DNA of 64,000 nucleotides from positions 1 to 64,000 of the forward strand of contig NZ_QJUM01000020.1 of assembly GCF_004327355.1 (NCBI RefSeq), written 5' to 3'. The DNA is from Phytopseudomonas dryadis. Its GTDB lineage: Bacteria; Pseudomonadota; Gammaproteobacteria; Pseudomonadales; Pseudomonadaceae. Position numbers and translations under genes: made by a program. The notes beneath the pieces are model-generated. The model did no database searches, was not told the DNA's origin, and worked only from the letters and a program-made list of their open reading frames with translations. Shown in pieces: positions 35,488-45,335 of this stretch (positions are counted from its first letter, which is position 1; every line of letters begins with the position of its first letter).

Positions 35488-37384
35488 GCTCGAGTGTCTC
35501 CGTGACAAGGGCGGCTTGGGGCAGGTTCAGTTCGAAGGCGGTGCCGCCGCTGGCCGGATGCTCGACCGTGAGGCTGCCGCCGGCGGCCGCGGCCAGGCTG
35601 GCGGAGAGAGTCAGGCCGAGGCCCAGGCCCTGTTCGCCGGGTTTGGTGGTGAAGAAGGGTTCGAACAGGTGCACCCGGGCCGCGGGGTCGATGCCCGGGC
35701 CGTTGTCGCGCACGCTGAAGCGATAGCGCTGGCCATCCTCGCGGCCGCACAGCCACAGCTGGCGATCCTGCTGGGCGCTCATGGCATCCGCGGCGTTGGC
35801 GATCAGGTTGACCAGGATCTGCTCCAGGCGGGTCTGGTCGATGGCCAAGCGGGTGTCGCCGTATTGACGGTGGATGCGCAGCGGCGTGCGCTCCAGGCGC
35901 GGCTGCACCACCAGCAGCGCCGCTTCCACGGCCTTGTCCAGGCTGGCTTCGCCGTGATCGTCGGAGCGGCGGGCGAAGGCGCGCAGGCTGCCGGTGATCT
36001 TGCCCATGCGGTCGACCAGTTCGTTGATGGTCTGCAGGTTGGTGCTGGCGACGTCGTAGGCGCCGCGGGCGAGAAAGCGCACGGTGTTGCCGGACAGGGT
36101 GCGCAGCGCCGCCAGGGGCTGGTTGAGCTCGTGGGCGATGCTGGTGGACATCTGCCCGATCACCGCCAGTTTGCCGGCCTGCACCAGCTCGTCCTGGGTC
36201 TTGCGCAGGTCGTTCTCGGTCTGCCGGCGTTCGCGGATTTCCGCCTTGAGCCGGTCGTTGCTGGCGCGCAGATCGGCGGTGCGGTCGGCGATCCGGCGTT
36301 CCAGTTCGTTGTTGGCTGCCTGCAGGGCTTCGCGGGCGGCCAGGCGCGTGGCGATGACCTTGCGCCGTTCGTTCCAGGCGATCAGCAGAAAGGCCAGCAG
36401 GGCGAAGGCCACGGCGGCGAGCATGCCATTGCTGATCGCTTCGCGGCGCAGATCCTGCAGCGGGCTGAGCAGGGTGAGGTGCCAGGGCGTGTCGTCCAGC
36501 GGCCGGGTCTGGGCCAGGTAGTTGATCGATTGGTCGCGGCTCGCGGGGGTGCCGGCGGCAAAGCTGACATGCTCGACGCCTTCGCCCAGCGGCGTGCGCG
36601 CCAGCGGGATCAGCTCATCGAGAGACGACCAGTGATACTGCAGGCTGCGCGCCAGGCGTTCCTTGATGTCGGCGTTCAGCGGGCGCACGGCCTTGAGCCG
36701 GCGCGCCGGGTTGCTGGAGAGGATGATGATGCCGTTCTCGTCGCTGACGTAGGCTTCCAGGCGCGCCCGCTGCCAGCGCTGCTCCAGGGCGTCGAGGCGC
36801 ACCTTGACCACGGCCACGCCGATGATCCGGCCATTGGCCTTGAGCCCGTGGGACAGGTAGTAGCCGGCTTCGCCAATGGTGCTGCCGATGCCGTAGAAGC
36901 GCCCGGGTTCGCCGAGCACCGCATCCTGGAAATAGGCCCGGAAGGACAGGTCCTCGCCCAGGTAGCTGTCGGCCTGGCGCCAGTTGCTGGTGGCCATGAC
37001 GCGGCCGTCGGTGTCCATGACGTAGATGGCCAGGCTGCCACTGCGTCGGTTGAGGCCTTCGAGGTAATCGTTGACGCGCTGACGACGGTAGGCGTCGGGC
37101 GTCAGCAGCAGGCGGCTGACGTTGGACTCCAGCTCCAGCAGGCTGGGCAGGTAGGTGTACTTGGTGATCTCGCTTTCCACCGCGCGGGCGTTGAGCTCGA
37201 GTTGCCGTTCGCCGCTTTCGATCAGGGCGCGGATACCGGCCTTTTCGCTGATGTGGTAGCCGGCGTAGCCGCAGCCGAGCACCAGCACGAGCATCAGCAG
37301 GATCAGCGACAGGTGGCGGACGAGGCGCGGTTTCACGGTCAAGGCGGGTGGCACCACACGGAGACTGGCGGAAGCGCATTGCAT
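35480..37384 (-). CDS. aauS: Sensor histidine kinase AauS
   Basis: 634 aa DctB-like kinase. A membrane span at about residues 23-43 (HLSLILLMLVLVLGCGYAGY) and a second near 330 (GMLAAVAFALLAFLLIAW) enclose a ~280-residue periplasmic double-Cache-type sensor. A coiled coil (AREALQAANNELERRIADR) leads to the HisKA His in SIAHELNQPLAALRT and an HATPase domain (DNGPGIDP, GLGLGLTLS). The start at 37384 has GGAGG six bases upstream; a longer frame to 37453 does not. It pairs with AauR and is encoded 95 bases downstream of aatP. Confidence 0.92.
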
Positions 37385-37426
37385 CACAGTCCTCCGGGGC
37401 TGGCCAGTTGTGGAGCGGGTCGCTGA

Positions 37427-37456
37427 CTGTTGGAGCCAGCTTGCTGGCTCCAACAG
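37427..37456. terminator. long hairpin between aatP and aauS
   Basis: CTGTTGGAGCCAGC (37427-37440) pairs with GCTGGCTCCAACAG (37443-37456) almost without a loop. It is just after the aatP stop and should separate transporter and regulator transcripts. No T-run, so termination strength is uncertain. Confidence 0.6.
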
Positions 37457-37462
37457 GGTGCG

Positions 37463-38193
<731 letters not shown>

Positions 38194-38197
<4 letters not shown>

Positions 38198-38859
38198 ACG
38201 GCTAACCTTTTTTGCAGGAATTTCACCAGCTGCGAGGCGGCGAAGCTGATCGTGAAGTAGACGAGGCCGGCGAAGATCAGGAACTCGTGGGGCTGGCCGA
38301 TGATGTCGCCGCGCGAGCGGGCGGCATTGAGGAAGTCCATCAGGCCGACGGTGTAGACCAGCGAGGTGTCCTGGAACAGGATGATGCTCTGCTGCAGCAG
38401 CAGCGGGGTCATCTTGCGGAACGCCTGGGGCAGGATGATCAGGCGCATGGTCTGCGCGTAGTTCATGCCCAGCGCCTGGGCGGCGCCCATCTGGCCCTTG
38501 GGAATGGACTGGATGCCGGCCCGCACGATCTCGCAGAAGTACGCCGCCTCGAACATGATGAAGGCCACCAGGCACGAGGCGAAGGCGCCGACCGGGGTGT
38601 CTTCGCCGGTGATCCAGCGCAGGATGAAGGGCACCGCGAAGTAGAACCAGGTGATCACCAGCAGCAGCGGGATCGAGCGGAAGTAGTTGACGTAGGTGGC
38701 GGCGACGTTCGACAGCAGCTTGCTGTGCGACAGGCGCATCATGGCCAGGACGGTGCCCAGCACCACGCCGCCGAGCACGCCCATGACCATCAGCTGCAGG
38801 GTCATGGCCATGCCTTCCCAGAGGCCGGGCAGGGCCGGGATGATCTGACTGAAATCCAT
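38194..38859 (-). CDS. aatM: Acidic amino-acid ABC transporter permease AatM/GltK
   Basis: 221 aa inner-membrane permease with about five spans. Blocks YVNYFRSIPLLLVITWFYF and FCEIVRAGIQSIPKGQMGAA, with the coupling motif ALGMNYAQTMRLIILPQAF, match GltK. Its start overlaps the aatQ stop by one base. Confidence 0.94.
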
Positions 38860-39605
38860 CACTTGCCTCCCACGGAAATCAGGCCCGGTACCGCGACCTT
38901 GCGTTCGACCATGCGCATGAGCAGCATCAGGCTCATGTTCAGGGTGAAGTAGATCAGCGTGGCCAGGGTGAAGGCTTCGAACAGGTTGGCGCTGAATTCG
39001 GCGGTCTGCTTGGTCTGCGCCAGCAGCTCCATGAGGCCGATCAGCGAGGCCACCGAGGAGTTCTTGAAGATGTTGAGGAACTCGCTGGTCAGCGGCGGAA
39101 TGATGATCCGGTAGGCCTGGGGCAGCAGCACGTTGCGGTAGATCTGCGGCAGGCGGAAACCCATGGCATAGGCCGCGGCGGTCTGCCCGGCGGGCAGCGC
39201 CTGGATACCGGTGCGCACCTGCTCGCACACCCGCGCGGCGGTGAACAGGCCCAGGCACACGACCACGCTCAGGTAGGCCGAGGTGGCCGGGGAGAGATCC
39301 TGCTTGAACCAGATCTCCAGCGGTTCGGGCAGCAGGTCGGGTACCAGGAAGTACCAGAGGAACAGTTGCACCAGCAGCGGTACGTTGCGGAACACTTCCA
39401 CATAGGCCGTGGCGATGCCGGCGATCAGACGGTTCGGCACGGTGCGCATGACGCCGAGCAGCGAGCCGAGCGACAGGGCGATCAGCCAGCCGACCACGGC
39501 GATGGCGATGGTCCAGCCCAGGCCGGTGAGAAACCACTCCAGGTAGATCTCGCTGCCGATGCCGGTGGGCTTGAAGAATATGCCCCAGTCCCAGTTGTAG
39601 TTCAT
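38859..39605 (-). CDS. aatQ: Acidic amino-acid ABC transporter permease AatQ/GltJ
   Basis: 248 aa permease beginning MNYNWDWGIFFKPTGIG as GltJ proteins do. Contains VEVFRNVPLLVQLFLWYF and the coupling loop AYAMGFRLPQIYRNVLLPQA. It is separated from aatJ by 416 bases holding a dispersed repeat and a terminator, so aatQMP may be expressed at a lower level than aatJ or from an additional promoter. Confidence 0.94.
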   Translation of the reverse strand: MNYNWDWGIFFKPTGIGSEIYLEWFLTGLGWTIAIAVVGWLIALSLGSLLGVMRTVPNRLIAGIATAYVEVFRNVPLLVQLFLWYFLVPDLLPEPLEIWFKQDLSPATSAYLSVVVCLGLFTAARVCEQVRTGIQALPAGQTAAAYAMGFRLPQIYRNVLLPQAYRIIIPPLTSEFLNIFKNSSVASLIGLMELLAQTKQTAEFSANLFEAFTLATLIYFTLNMSLMLLMRMVERKVAVPGLISVGGK

Positions 39606-39633
39606 GCGGGTTTCCCCTCGCGTGAGGATACGA

Positions 39634-39860
39634 TCTGCTGCGCGTCGGCCCTGCTGCGTTGAAAACAGACTCGGAAGTCGCTTGCGACTAACGCACTTCA
39701 GTGCGGCCCCGAAAGGGGCGAATGAAGTGAGTCATGCTCATGTGCTGCAGCACACTCCGCTTCCTCGCCTGCTTTATTCGCTGGCGCTCACCCTTCGGGC
39801 CAGCCTTTGGCCGTTACTCCCGTTGGTCGTTGCGCCTTGCATGGCTCTAGCTCGCGAGAT
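39634..39860. repeat. dispersed intergenic repeat, long copy
   Basis: Begins CTGCTGCGCGTCGGCCCTGC then GCGTTGAAAACAG and CTCGGAA, and ends with ACTCCGCTTCCTCGCCTG, GCGCCTTGCA and CTAGCTCGC. The copy at 57563-57703 has the same blocks in the same order but shorter spacers; a fragment is at 750-790. The long copy has extra internal hairpins (GGCCCCGAAAGGGGC). Its mobility class is unknown. Confidence 0.7.
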
Positions 39861-39953
39861 CTTGAATACGTTCTACGCTGGCGAAGCGCGAGAGGGGTAA
39901 CGGATGCCCGTACCCCATGGGCGGATAGCCTCGGCTTCGTCAGAAATTAGATT

Positions 39954-39974
39954 GGGGAAGCCGCTGGCTTCCCC
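39954..39974 (-). terminator. Rho-independent terminator after aatJ
   Basis: GGGGAAGCC (39954-39962) pairs with GGCTTCCCC (39966-39974) around three bases. Read leftward it is followed by AATCTAATTTCT. It lies about 48 bases after the aatJ stop and would lower read-through into aatQMP, giving more binding protein than permease. Confidence 0.7.
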
Positions 39975-40021
39975 GGGGTCCCCGCGCCGTCACGCCTTGT
40001 GAGCGTGGCGGCGCATCACCG

Positions 40022-40930
40022 TCAGATCTGTTCTGCAGATTTGTCGGTCGGTTCGGCGATCAGCTTTTTCAGCTCATCGCTCATGGGGAAATTCAGGTTC
40101 AGGCCTTTTGGCGGTACCGGCTGCTGGAACCACTTGCCATAGATGTCGTTGATTTCGCCGGAGGCGAAGGTGTCGCTGATGGCCTTGTCGACCACTTTCT
40201 TGAAGCCTTCGTCGCCCTTGCGCATCATGCAGCCGTAGATCTCGAAGGACTGCGGCTCGCCGACCACGACCCAGTCATCGGGCTTCTTGGCCTTGGCCAT
40301 TTCGCCGGCCAGCAGGGCGTCATCCATCATGAAGGCCACGGCGCGGTTGGATTCGAGCATGAGGAAGGATTCGCCGTGATCCTTGGCGGAAATCACGTTC
40401 ATGCCCATCTTCTTCGCGGCGTTCATGGATTTGAGCAGGCGCTCGGAGGTGGTGCCGGCGGTGGTCACCACGTTCTTGCCCTTGAGATCCGGGAAGTCGT
40501 TGATGCCCGAGGTCTTCTTGGTCAGCAGGCGGGTGCCCACCTCGAAGATGCCCACCGAGAAATCGACCTGGCGCTGGCGCTCGAGGTTGTTGGTGGTGGA
40601 GCCGCACTCCAGGTCCACGGTGCCGTTCTGCACCAGCGGGATGCGGGTCTGCGAGGTGACCAGGTTGTAGCGAACGCGCAGGTCGGGGATATCCAGTTCC
40701 TGCTTGAGTGCCTCGACCACCTTGAGCTGCAGGTCATGGGAGTAACCCACCGGCTGCTGCGGGCTATCGGCGAAGTAGGAGAAGGGGATGGACGAGTCGC
40801 GGTGGCCCAGGGTGACGGTGCCCGATTCCTTGATCTTCTTCAGGGTGCCGGTGAGTTCGGCGGCCAGGGTCGGGGTGGACATCAGGGCGGCGGTAACCGC
40901 TACAGCCAATACGCGGGGGACAATACGCAT
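40022..40930 (-). CDS. aatJ: Acidic amino-acid ABC transporter substrate-binding protein AatJ/GltI
   Basis: 302 aa periplasmic glutamate/aspartate-binding protein. Signal peptide MRIVPRVLAVAVTAALMSTP cleaved after TLA-A near residue 23. Family blocks GTVTLGHRDSSIPFSYF, LVQNGTVDLECGSTTNN and FMMDDALLAG are present. GAGGAAAA precedes the ATG at 40930; a longer frame to 41083 is rejected. Upstream lie a sigma-54 promoter and an AauR-type operator. Confidence 0.95.
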   Translation of the reverse strand: MRIVPRVLAVAVTAALMSTPTLAAELTGTLKKIKESGTVTLGHRDSSIPFSYFADSPQQPVGYSHDLQLKVVEALKQELDIPDLRVRYNLVTSQTRIPLVQNGTVDLECGSTTNNLERQRQVDFSVGIFEVGTRLLTKKTSGINDFPDLKGKNVVTTAGTTSERLLKSMNAAKKMGMNVISAKDHGESFLMLESNRAVAFMMDDALLAGEMAKAKKPDDWVVVGEPQSFEIYGCMMRKGDEGFKKVVDKAISDTFASGEINDIYGKWFQQPVPPKGLNLNFPMSDELKKLIAEPTDKSAEQI

Positions 40931-41032
40931 GAGTCGATTTTCCTCGGTGTTGTTGTTATGCGAGGCCGTGGCAGCGCGTTGGCTGGCACGCACCTCTTGT
41001 GGAAGAGCTATCGCATTCCTGCAGGCATAGGG

Positions 41033-41048
41033 AGCAGGATGCATGCCA
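41033..41048 (-). promoter_or_regulatory. sigma-54 (-24/-12) promoter of aatJ
   Basis: Read leftward: TGGCATGCATCCTGCT, i.e. TGG at -24, ten bases between GG and GC, and GC at -12 (consensus TGGCAC-N5-TTGCW). It gives a leader of about 90 bases before the aatJ ATG. The presence of the sigma-54 activator AauR next door supports it. Confidence 0.7.
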
Positions 41049-41154
41049 GGCTTTGGCTGCACCGCCAGAGGCTGGCAACTCATTGAAAATATTGAGGTAT
41101 TGTTTTTTCGCGCGGAACGCTTGGGGCCGCAGGGGTTCGGATATTCGATTGCGG

Positions 41155-41192
41155 CGCGCCTTGTCGTTCGGAAAGCCGAACGACAAGGCGCG
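41155..41192. promoter_or_regulatory. AauR-type operator in a 17-bp-arm palindrome
   Basis: CGCGCCTTGTCGTTCGG (41155-41171) and its exact complement CCGAACGACAAGGCGCG (41176-41192) flank AAAG. The centre is TTCGG-N4-CCGAA, the inverted repeat reported as the AauR site in P. putida (from memory). It is about 115 bases upstream of the -24 element, usual for a sigma-54 enhancer. A weaker TTCGG-N4-TCGAT is at 41136-41149. The TTTTG following the right arm means it could also fold as a terminator. Confidence 0.7.
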
Positions 41193-41273
41193 TTTTGTAG
41201 CTACAGGCTCGAGCCACGGTAAGGCCAGAGTGAAAGCTTGACTGCCATCGGCGCCAGGCCCGCATGCTGATCG

Positions 41274-41322
41274 GCTTGCAGCTTGCAGCTTGCAGCTTGC
41301 AGCTTGCAGCTTGCAGCTTGCG
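41274..41322. repeat. heptanucleotide array (GCTTGCA)6-7 abutting a stop codon
   Basis: Six perfect GCTTGCA units plus GCTTGCG, 49 bases, ending exactly one base before the stop codon of the leftward gene at 41323. Identical unit to the array beside amiB. Confidence 0.9.
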
Positions 41323-42120
41323 TCAGCGATTGCGCAGGAAGGCGTTGATGAAATCGCCCTGGTTGGGCGCCTCGCGTTCGGTGGTGAAGACGATTCGGCC
41401 ATCCTGCTCGCGTACCTTCATCTCCTTGCCGAAGCTGCACTGCACGGTGTTCAGCGTCTGCGTCTGCTGCTTGAAGTCGGCCGAACTGGCGCACAGGTTG
41501 CCCATCTGGGTGACCACCTCGCCGCAGAAGCTGGAAATGCTCAGTTCCTTGAGAAGGGTTTCGTCGAGGCCTTTCCAGTCCACCTCGGTGGTCAGCTTGC
41601 TGCCGCAACTGGCGGAGGCCTGGGCGTCCAGCTCCTGCAGGCGCTGCACGTGATACTGCTGGCGTTTCTCGCGATCGAAGCGGGCCAGTTCGTCCTGTAC
41701 GCCGTCGCTCTTCTGCTTTTCGTAGAGGGCGAGCAACTCGGCGGGTTTGACCGCCTTGCTGGCCTTTTCATCGAAGCCCAGGTACAGCGGCTCGCGGCTG
41801 TCGGGCAGGTACAGCTGGTAGGACTCGCCGCCCCAGGCCTGGCGCTGCGTCACCAGGTTGTAGCGGCTGCCGTCCAGGGTGGTGCTGTAGTCGTGTTCCT
41901 GCTGCCCGCGTTGCCTGATCTCGGTCAGCAGGACGACCTCGTCCAGCGCATGATTGATGCCACGGATCTGCACCAGTGCCTGGCGCTCGTCGCTGCTGGG
42001 CGCCAGGATCACGCTGACGCCTTTGTCGGCGGTGAAGGCCTTGGGGTACTTGGCCAGTTCCAGCGCGCTGGCATTGAAGGTCAGGAAGGTGGAGGCGATG
42101 AGCAGCGACAGCCGTGTCAT
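41323..42120 (-). CDS. Conserved exported protein of unknown function
   Basis: 265 aa with a signal peptide (MTRLSLLIASTFLTFNASA). The rest is soluble and largely helical, with three or four cysteines (SASCGSKLTTEV, SSFCGEVV, NLCASSADF, VQCSFGKEMKV) that could form periplasmic disulfides. Family not recognised beyond looking like a Pseudomonas conserved protein. The start at 42120 gives the signal peptide; a longer frame to 42267 has no support. It is upstream of the aatJ control region and followed directly by a heptamer array. Confidence 0.78.
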   Translation of the reverse strand: MTRLSLLIASTFLTFNASALELAKYPKAFTADKGVSVILAPSSDERQALVQIRGINHALDEVVLLTEIRQRGQQEHDYSTTLDGSRYNLVTQRQAWGGESYQLYLPDSREPLYLGFDEKASKAVKPAELLALYEKQKSDGVQDELARFDREKRQQYHVQRLQELDAQASASCGSKLTTEVDWKGLDETLLKELSISSFCGEVVTQMGNLCASSADFKQQTQTLNTVQCSFGKEMKVREQDGRIVFTTEREAPNQGDFINAFLRNR

Positions 42121-42373
42121 GGCGGAGTCCTTGTGGTGGGTGAAAAGGCAATGGTAAACGCGTCCGACAATGGGCGATGTGACTCCGTTCCCCGCTGTCG
42201 GTTCTGTCGGGCATGACGCGTGCTCGAAGGCTCGCGAGCCAGGGTCATGGAGCCAGGGCGGCTCCACGCAAGAGGTTCATGTGCGCTCGCCGCGGGGTGC
42301 GCCGGCCGCGAGCGCTTTGCCAGCGGGCTGGCGTTGCAGCCCGCTTAACGCGGCACGGCCGACGTCTCGGCTG

Positions 42374-43396
42374 TCAGAACTGCATCACCACCCGCCCTTC
42401 TATCTTGCCCGCGCGCATCTGCTCGAGGATGCCGTTGACGTTGTCCAGGCTGTCGGTGTGGATGGTCGCCTTGACCAGTCCTTCACCGGCGAAGTCCAGC
42501 GCCTCCTGCAGGTCGGCGCGGGTACCGACGATGGAGCCGGTGATGCTGATGGCCTTGAGCACCACATCGAAGATCGGCGTCGGGAAGTCGCCTGGCGGCA
42601 GGCCAATCAGGGCCACCGTGCCGCCGCGTCGGGCCATGCCGATGGCCTGGCCGAAGGCGCTGTTGGACACCGCCGTGACCAGCACGCCATGGGCGCCGCC
42701 GATATCGCGTTGAATGACGTCGGCCGGGTTCTCGTTGCGGGCATTGATGGTCAGGCTGGCGCCGAGCTTCTTCGCCAGCTCCAGCTTGGCGTCGTCGACA
42801 TCGATGGCGGCCACGTGCAGGCCCATGGCGCGGGCGTACTGCACGGCGACGTGGCCGAGGCCGCCGATACCGGAAATGGCCACCCACTGGCCGGGCCGGG
42901 CGCCGGTCACCTTCAGGCCCTTGTACACGGTGACGCCGGCACAAAGGATGGGCGCGATTTCGGCGAATTCGACGCTCTTCGGCAGCAGACCGACGTAGTT
43001 TGGATCGGCCAGCACGTATTCGGCGTAACTGCCGTTGACCGAATAGCCGGTGTTCTGCTGATCGGCGCAGAGGGTTTCCCAGCCGGTCAGGCAGTGCTCG
43101 CAGCAGCCACAGGCGGTGTACAGCCAGGGCACGCCGACGCGGTCGCCCTCCTTGACCCGGGTCACGCCGCTGCCCACGGCGGCGACGTAACCGACGCCCT
43201 CATGGCCGGGAATGAACGGCAGGCTGGGTTTGACCGGCCAGTCGCCGTCGGCGGCGTGCAGATCGGTATGGCAGACACCGGCGGCCTCGATCTTGACCAG
43301 GATCTGCCCCGGGCCGGGCAGCGGAACTTTCACTTCTTCCAAGCGTAGCGGCTCGCCGAAGGTGTGTACGACGGCGGCTTTCATGGTCTGTTGCAT
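42374..43396 (-). CDS. adhA: Zinc-dependent alcohol dehydrogenase AdhA/AdhP
   Basis: 340 aa MDR enzyme that oxidises primary alcohols to aldehydes with NAD. Catalytic zinc ligands in GVCHTDLHA and GHEGVGYV, the structural-zinc cysteines in CGCCEHCLTGWETLC, and the nucleotide-binding ISGIGGLGHVAVQYA are present. Sequence and position beside purE/purK match P. aeruginosa AdhA as I remember that locus. Divergent from purE. Confidence 0.94.
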   Translation of the reverse strand: MQQTMKAAVVHTFGEPLRLEEVKVPLPGPGQILVKIEAAGVCHTDLHAADGDWPVKPSLPFIPGHEGVGYVAAVGSGVTRVKEGDRVGVPWLYTACGCCEHCLTGWETLCADQQNTGYSVNGSYAEYVLADPNYVGLLPKSVEFAEIAPILCAGVTVYKGLKVTGARPGQWVAISGIGGLGHVAVQYARAMGLHVAAIDVDDAKLELAKKLGASLTINARNENPADVIQRDIGGAHGVLVTAVSNSAFGQAIGMARRGGTVALIGLPPGDFPTPIFDVVLKAISITGSIVGTRADLQEALDFAGEGLVKATIHTDSLDNVNGILEQMRAGKIEGRVVMQF

Positions 43397-43585
43397 GGCG
43401 CGTTCCTCCTATTCCCATGGAGGGAACAGTGTGGCTCATCGTTCTGAATGTGCATTGTCCCTGCGCAATGTTTTCAGCCTGGTGGCCGCTGCGATGTGCC
43501 TTGGGCGCCCGAGGGCCGGGCGCTGCAGCCTTGCGTCAGGTGCCGCTGTAGACCATCGGCCAATGGATGAATCCCGGTGCGGTTC

Positions 43586-43594
43586 TGGTATAAT
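43586..43594 (+). promoter_or_regulatory. extended -10 promoter upstream of purE
   Basis: TGGTATAAT contains a perfect TATAAT preceded by TGN. No good -35 box is visible. Transcription would begin near 43601, seven bases before the terminator-like hairpin. Confidence 0.55.
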
Positions 43595-43607
43595 CAACGG
43601 TTTTCGC

Positions 43608-43640
43608 AAGCCACGCCCCTCGGGCGTGGCTTTTGATTTT
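43608..43640 (+). terminator. intrinsic terminator in the purE leader
   Basis: AAGCCACGCCC (43608-43618) pairs with GGGCGTGGCTT (43622-43632) around CTC, followed by TTGATTTT. It is oriented rightward, and there is no rightward gene before it. A second hairpin, AGCGCCC/GGGCGCT with outer CGGCA/TGCCG, spans 43641-43674. This suggests attenuation of purEK or a very short RNA. Confidence 0.65.
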
Positions 43641-43698
43641 CGGCAAGCGCCCGACAGCAGGGCGCTCCCTGCCGGACAGCCCGTATCGAGGTAAGGCG

Positions 43699-44190
43699 AT
43701 GAGTGCATTGGTAGGCGTGATCATGGGCTCCAAGTCCGACTGGAGTACGCTCAGTCACACGGTGGAAATGCTCGACAGGCTGAGCATCCCCCACGAGGTC
43801 AAGGTGGTTTCCGCCCACCGTACCCCCGATCTGCTCTTCCAGTACGCCGCAGAGGCCGAAGGCCGCGGTATCCAGGTGATCATCGCCGGTGCCGGCGGCG
43901 CCGCGCACCTGCCGGGCATGTGCGCAGCCAAGACCCACCTGCCGGTGCTCGGCGTGCCGGTGCAGTCGTCGATGCTCTCCGGCGTCGACTCGCTGCTGTC
44001 CATCGTGCAGATGCCCGCCGGCGTGCCGGTCGCCACCCTGGCCATCGGCAAGGCCGGCGCCATCAACGCGGCATTGCTGGCGGCGAGTATCCTCGGCCAC
44101 CAGCACCCGCAGTACCATGCCGCGCTCAAGCAGTTCCGCGACGAGCAGACCCGGACCGTGCTGGACAACCCGGATCCGAGGGCGCAGTGA
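43699..44190 (+). CDS. purE: N5-carboxyaminoimidazole ribonucleotide mutase
   Basis: 163 aa class I PurE that converts N5-CAIR to CAIR in purine synthesis. The active-site motif MGSKSDW, the SAHRTPD loop with the catalytic His, and GAGGAAHLPGM are intact. GAGGTAAGGCG precedes the ATG. Its stop overlaps the purK start (TGATG), so the two are translated together. Confidence 0.97.
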   Translation: MSALVGVIMGSKSDWSTLSHTVEMLDRLSIPHEVKVVSAHRTPDLLFQYAAEAEGRGIQVIIAGAGGAAHLPGMCAAKTHLPVLGVPVQSSMLSGVDSLLSIVQMPAGVPVATLAIGKAGAINAALLAASILGHQHPQYHAALKQFRDEQTRTVLDNPDPRAQ

Positions 44191-45275
44191 TGAAGATCGG
44201 GGTGATCGGTGGGGGCCAGCTCGGCCGCATGCTGGCACTGGCGGGAACGCCGCTGGGCATGAACTTCGCGTTTCTCGACCCGGCGCCGGACGCCTGTGCG
44301 CAAGCCCTGGGCGAGCACATCCGCGCCGACTACGGCGATCAGGATCACCTGCGTCAGCTGGCCGACGAAGTCGACCTGGTGACCTTCGAGTTCGAAAGCG
44401 TACCGGCTGAAACCGTGGCCTTCCTCTCCCGGTTCGTGCCGGTGTATCCAGGCGCCGAATCGCTGCGCATCGCCCGCGATCGCTGGTTCGAGAAGTCGAT
44501 GTTCCGTGAGCTGGGTATCCCCACGCCGGAATTCGCCGACATCCAGTCCCAGGCCGATCTCGATACCGCCGTGGCCGACATCGGTCTGCCGGCGGTGCTG
44601 AAGACCCGCACCCTGGGTTATGACGGCAAGGGCCAGAAGGTGCTGCGCAAGGCCGAGGACGTAGTCGGCGCCTTCGCCGAACTGGGCAGCGTACCCTGCA
44701 TCCTCGAAGGCTTCGTGCCCTTCACCGGCGAAGTGTCGCTGGTGGCCGTGCGCGGCCGCGACGGCGAAACGCGCTGCTACCCGCTGGTGCACAACACCCA
44801 CGACAGCGGCATCCTCGAGCTGTCCATCGCCAGCACCGCCCACCCGCTGCAGGCGCTGGCCGAAGACTACGCCGGGCGGGTGCTGAGCAAACTCGATTAC
44901 GTCGGCGTGCTGGCTTTCGAGTTCTTCGAGGTCGACGGCGGTCTGAAGGCCAACGAGATCGCCCCGCGGGTGCACAACTCCGGGCACTGGACCATCGAAG
45001 GCGCCGAGTGCAGCCAGTTCGAGAACCACCTGCGGGCCATCGCCGGCCTGCCGCTGGGCTCGACCGCCAAGGTCGGCGAAAGCGCCATGCTCAACTTCAT
45101 CGGTGCGGTGCCGGCCGTGGACAAGGTGGTGGCCATCGAGGACTGCCACCTGCACCACTACGGCAAGGCCTTCAAGGCCGGGCGCAAGGTTGGTCATGCC
45201 ACCCTGCGTTGCGCCGACCACGCCACCCTGGAGCGTCGCATCGCCGCCGTACGGGCATTGATCGACGCCGTCTGA
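44190..45275 (+). CDS. purK: N5-carboxyaminoimidazole ribonucleotide synthase
   Basis: 361 aa ATP-grasp enzyme that makes N5-CAIR from AIR, bicarbonate and ATP. The N-terminal GVIGGGQLGRMLALAG, the ATP-binding KTRTLGYDGKGQ and the C-terminal EIAPRVHNSGHWTIEGA are typical. Substrate for PurE, encoded just upstream; the start at 44190 overlaps the purE stop. Confidence 0.97.
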   Translation: MKIGVIGGGQLGRMLALAGTPLGMNFAFLDPAPDACAQALGEHIRADYGDQDHLRQLADEVDLVTFEFESVPAETVAFLSRFVPVYPGAESLRIARDRWFEKSMFRELGIPTPEFADIQSQADLDTAVADIGLPAVLKTRTLGYDGKGQKVLRKAEDVVGAFAELGSVPCILEGFVPFTGEVSLVAVRGRDGETRCYPLVHNTHDSGILELSIASTAHPLQALAEDYAGRVLSKLDYVGVLAFEFFEVDGGLKANEIAPRVHNSGHWTIEGAECSQFENHLRAIAGLPLGSTAKVGESAMLNFIGAVPAVDKVVAIEDCHLHHYGKAFKAGRKVGHATLRCADHATLERRIAAVRALIDAV

Positions 45276-45335
45276 TCCGGGCTGTGGCGGACACGTGAGT
45301 TGAACCTCTCCCGCGCTGCTCTCGTCAGATGGAGG

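Larger units (their letters stand above)
39606..40021. other. 416-base gap between aatJ and aatQ
   Basis: No gene is supported. It contains the dispersed repeat at 39634-39860, a run of small palindromes, and the aatJ-proximal terminator at 39954-39974. AT content does not suggest a strong promoter, though one for aatQMP could lie near 39610-39640. Confidence 0.6.
40931..41322. other. 392-base aatJ control region
   Basis: Holds the sigma-54 promoter (41033-41048), the operator palindrome (41155-41192) and the heptamer array (41274-41322), each listed separately. No coding region supported. Confidence 0.75.
43397..43698. other. adhA-purE divergent control region
   Basis: 302 bases with no supported gene. 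It holds an extended -10 promoter, a terminator-like hairpin and a second hairpin ahead of purE (listed separately), and a GC-rich segment behind adhA. The mix suggests regulated expression of purEK. Confidence 0.6.

Noticed and set aside
41274..41322. CRISPR-like repeats
   Set aside because: The unit is 7 bases with no spacers and no cas genes; it is a tandem microsatellite-type array, as are those at 16308, 20333 and 24517.
43436..43708. Small minus-strand frame upstream of purE
   Set aside because: It crosses the promoter, terminator and ribosome site of purE and has no family resemblance.
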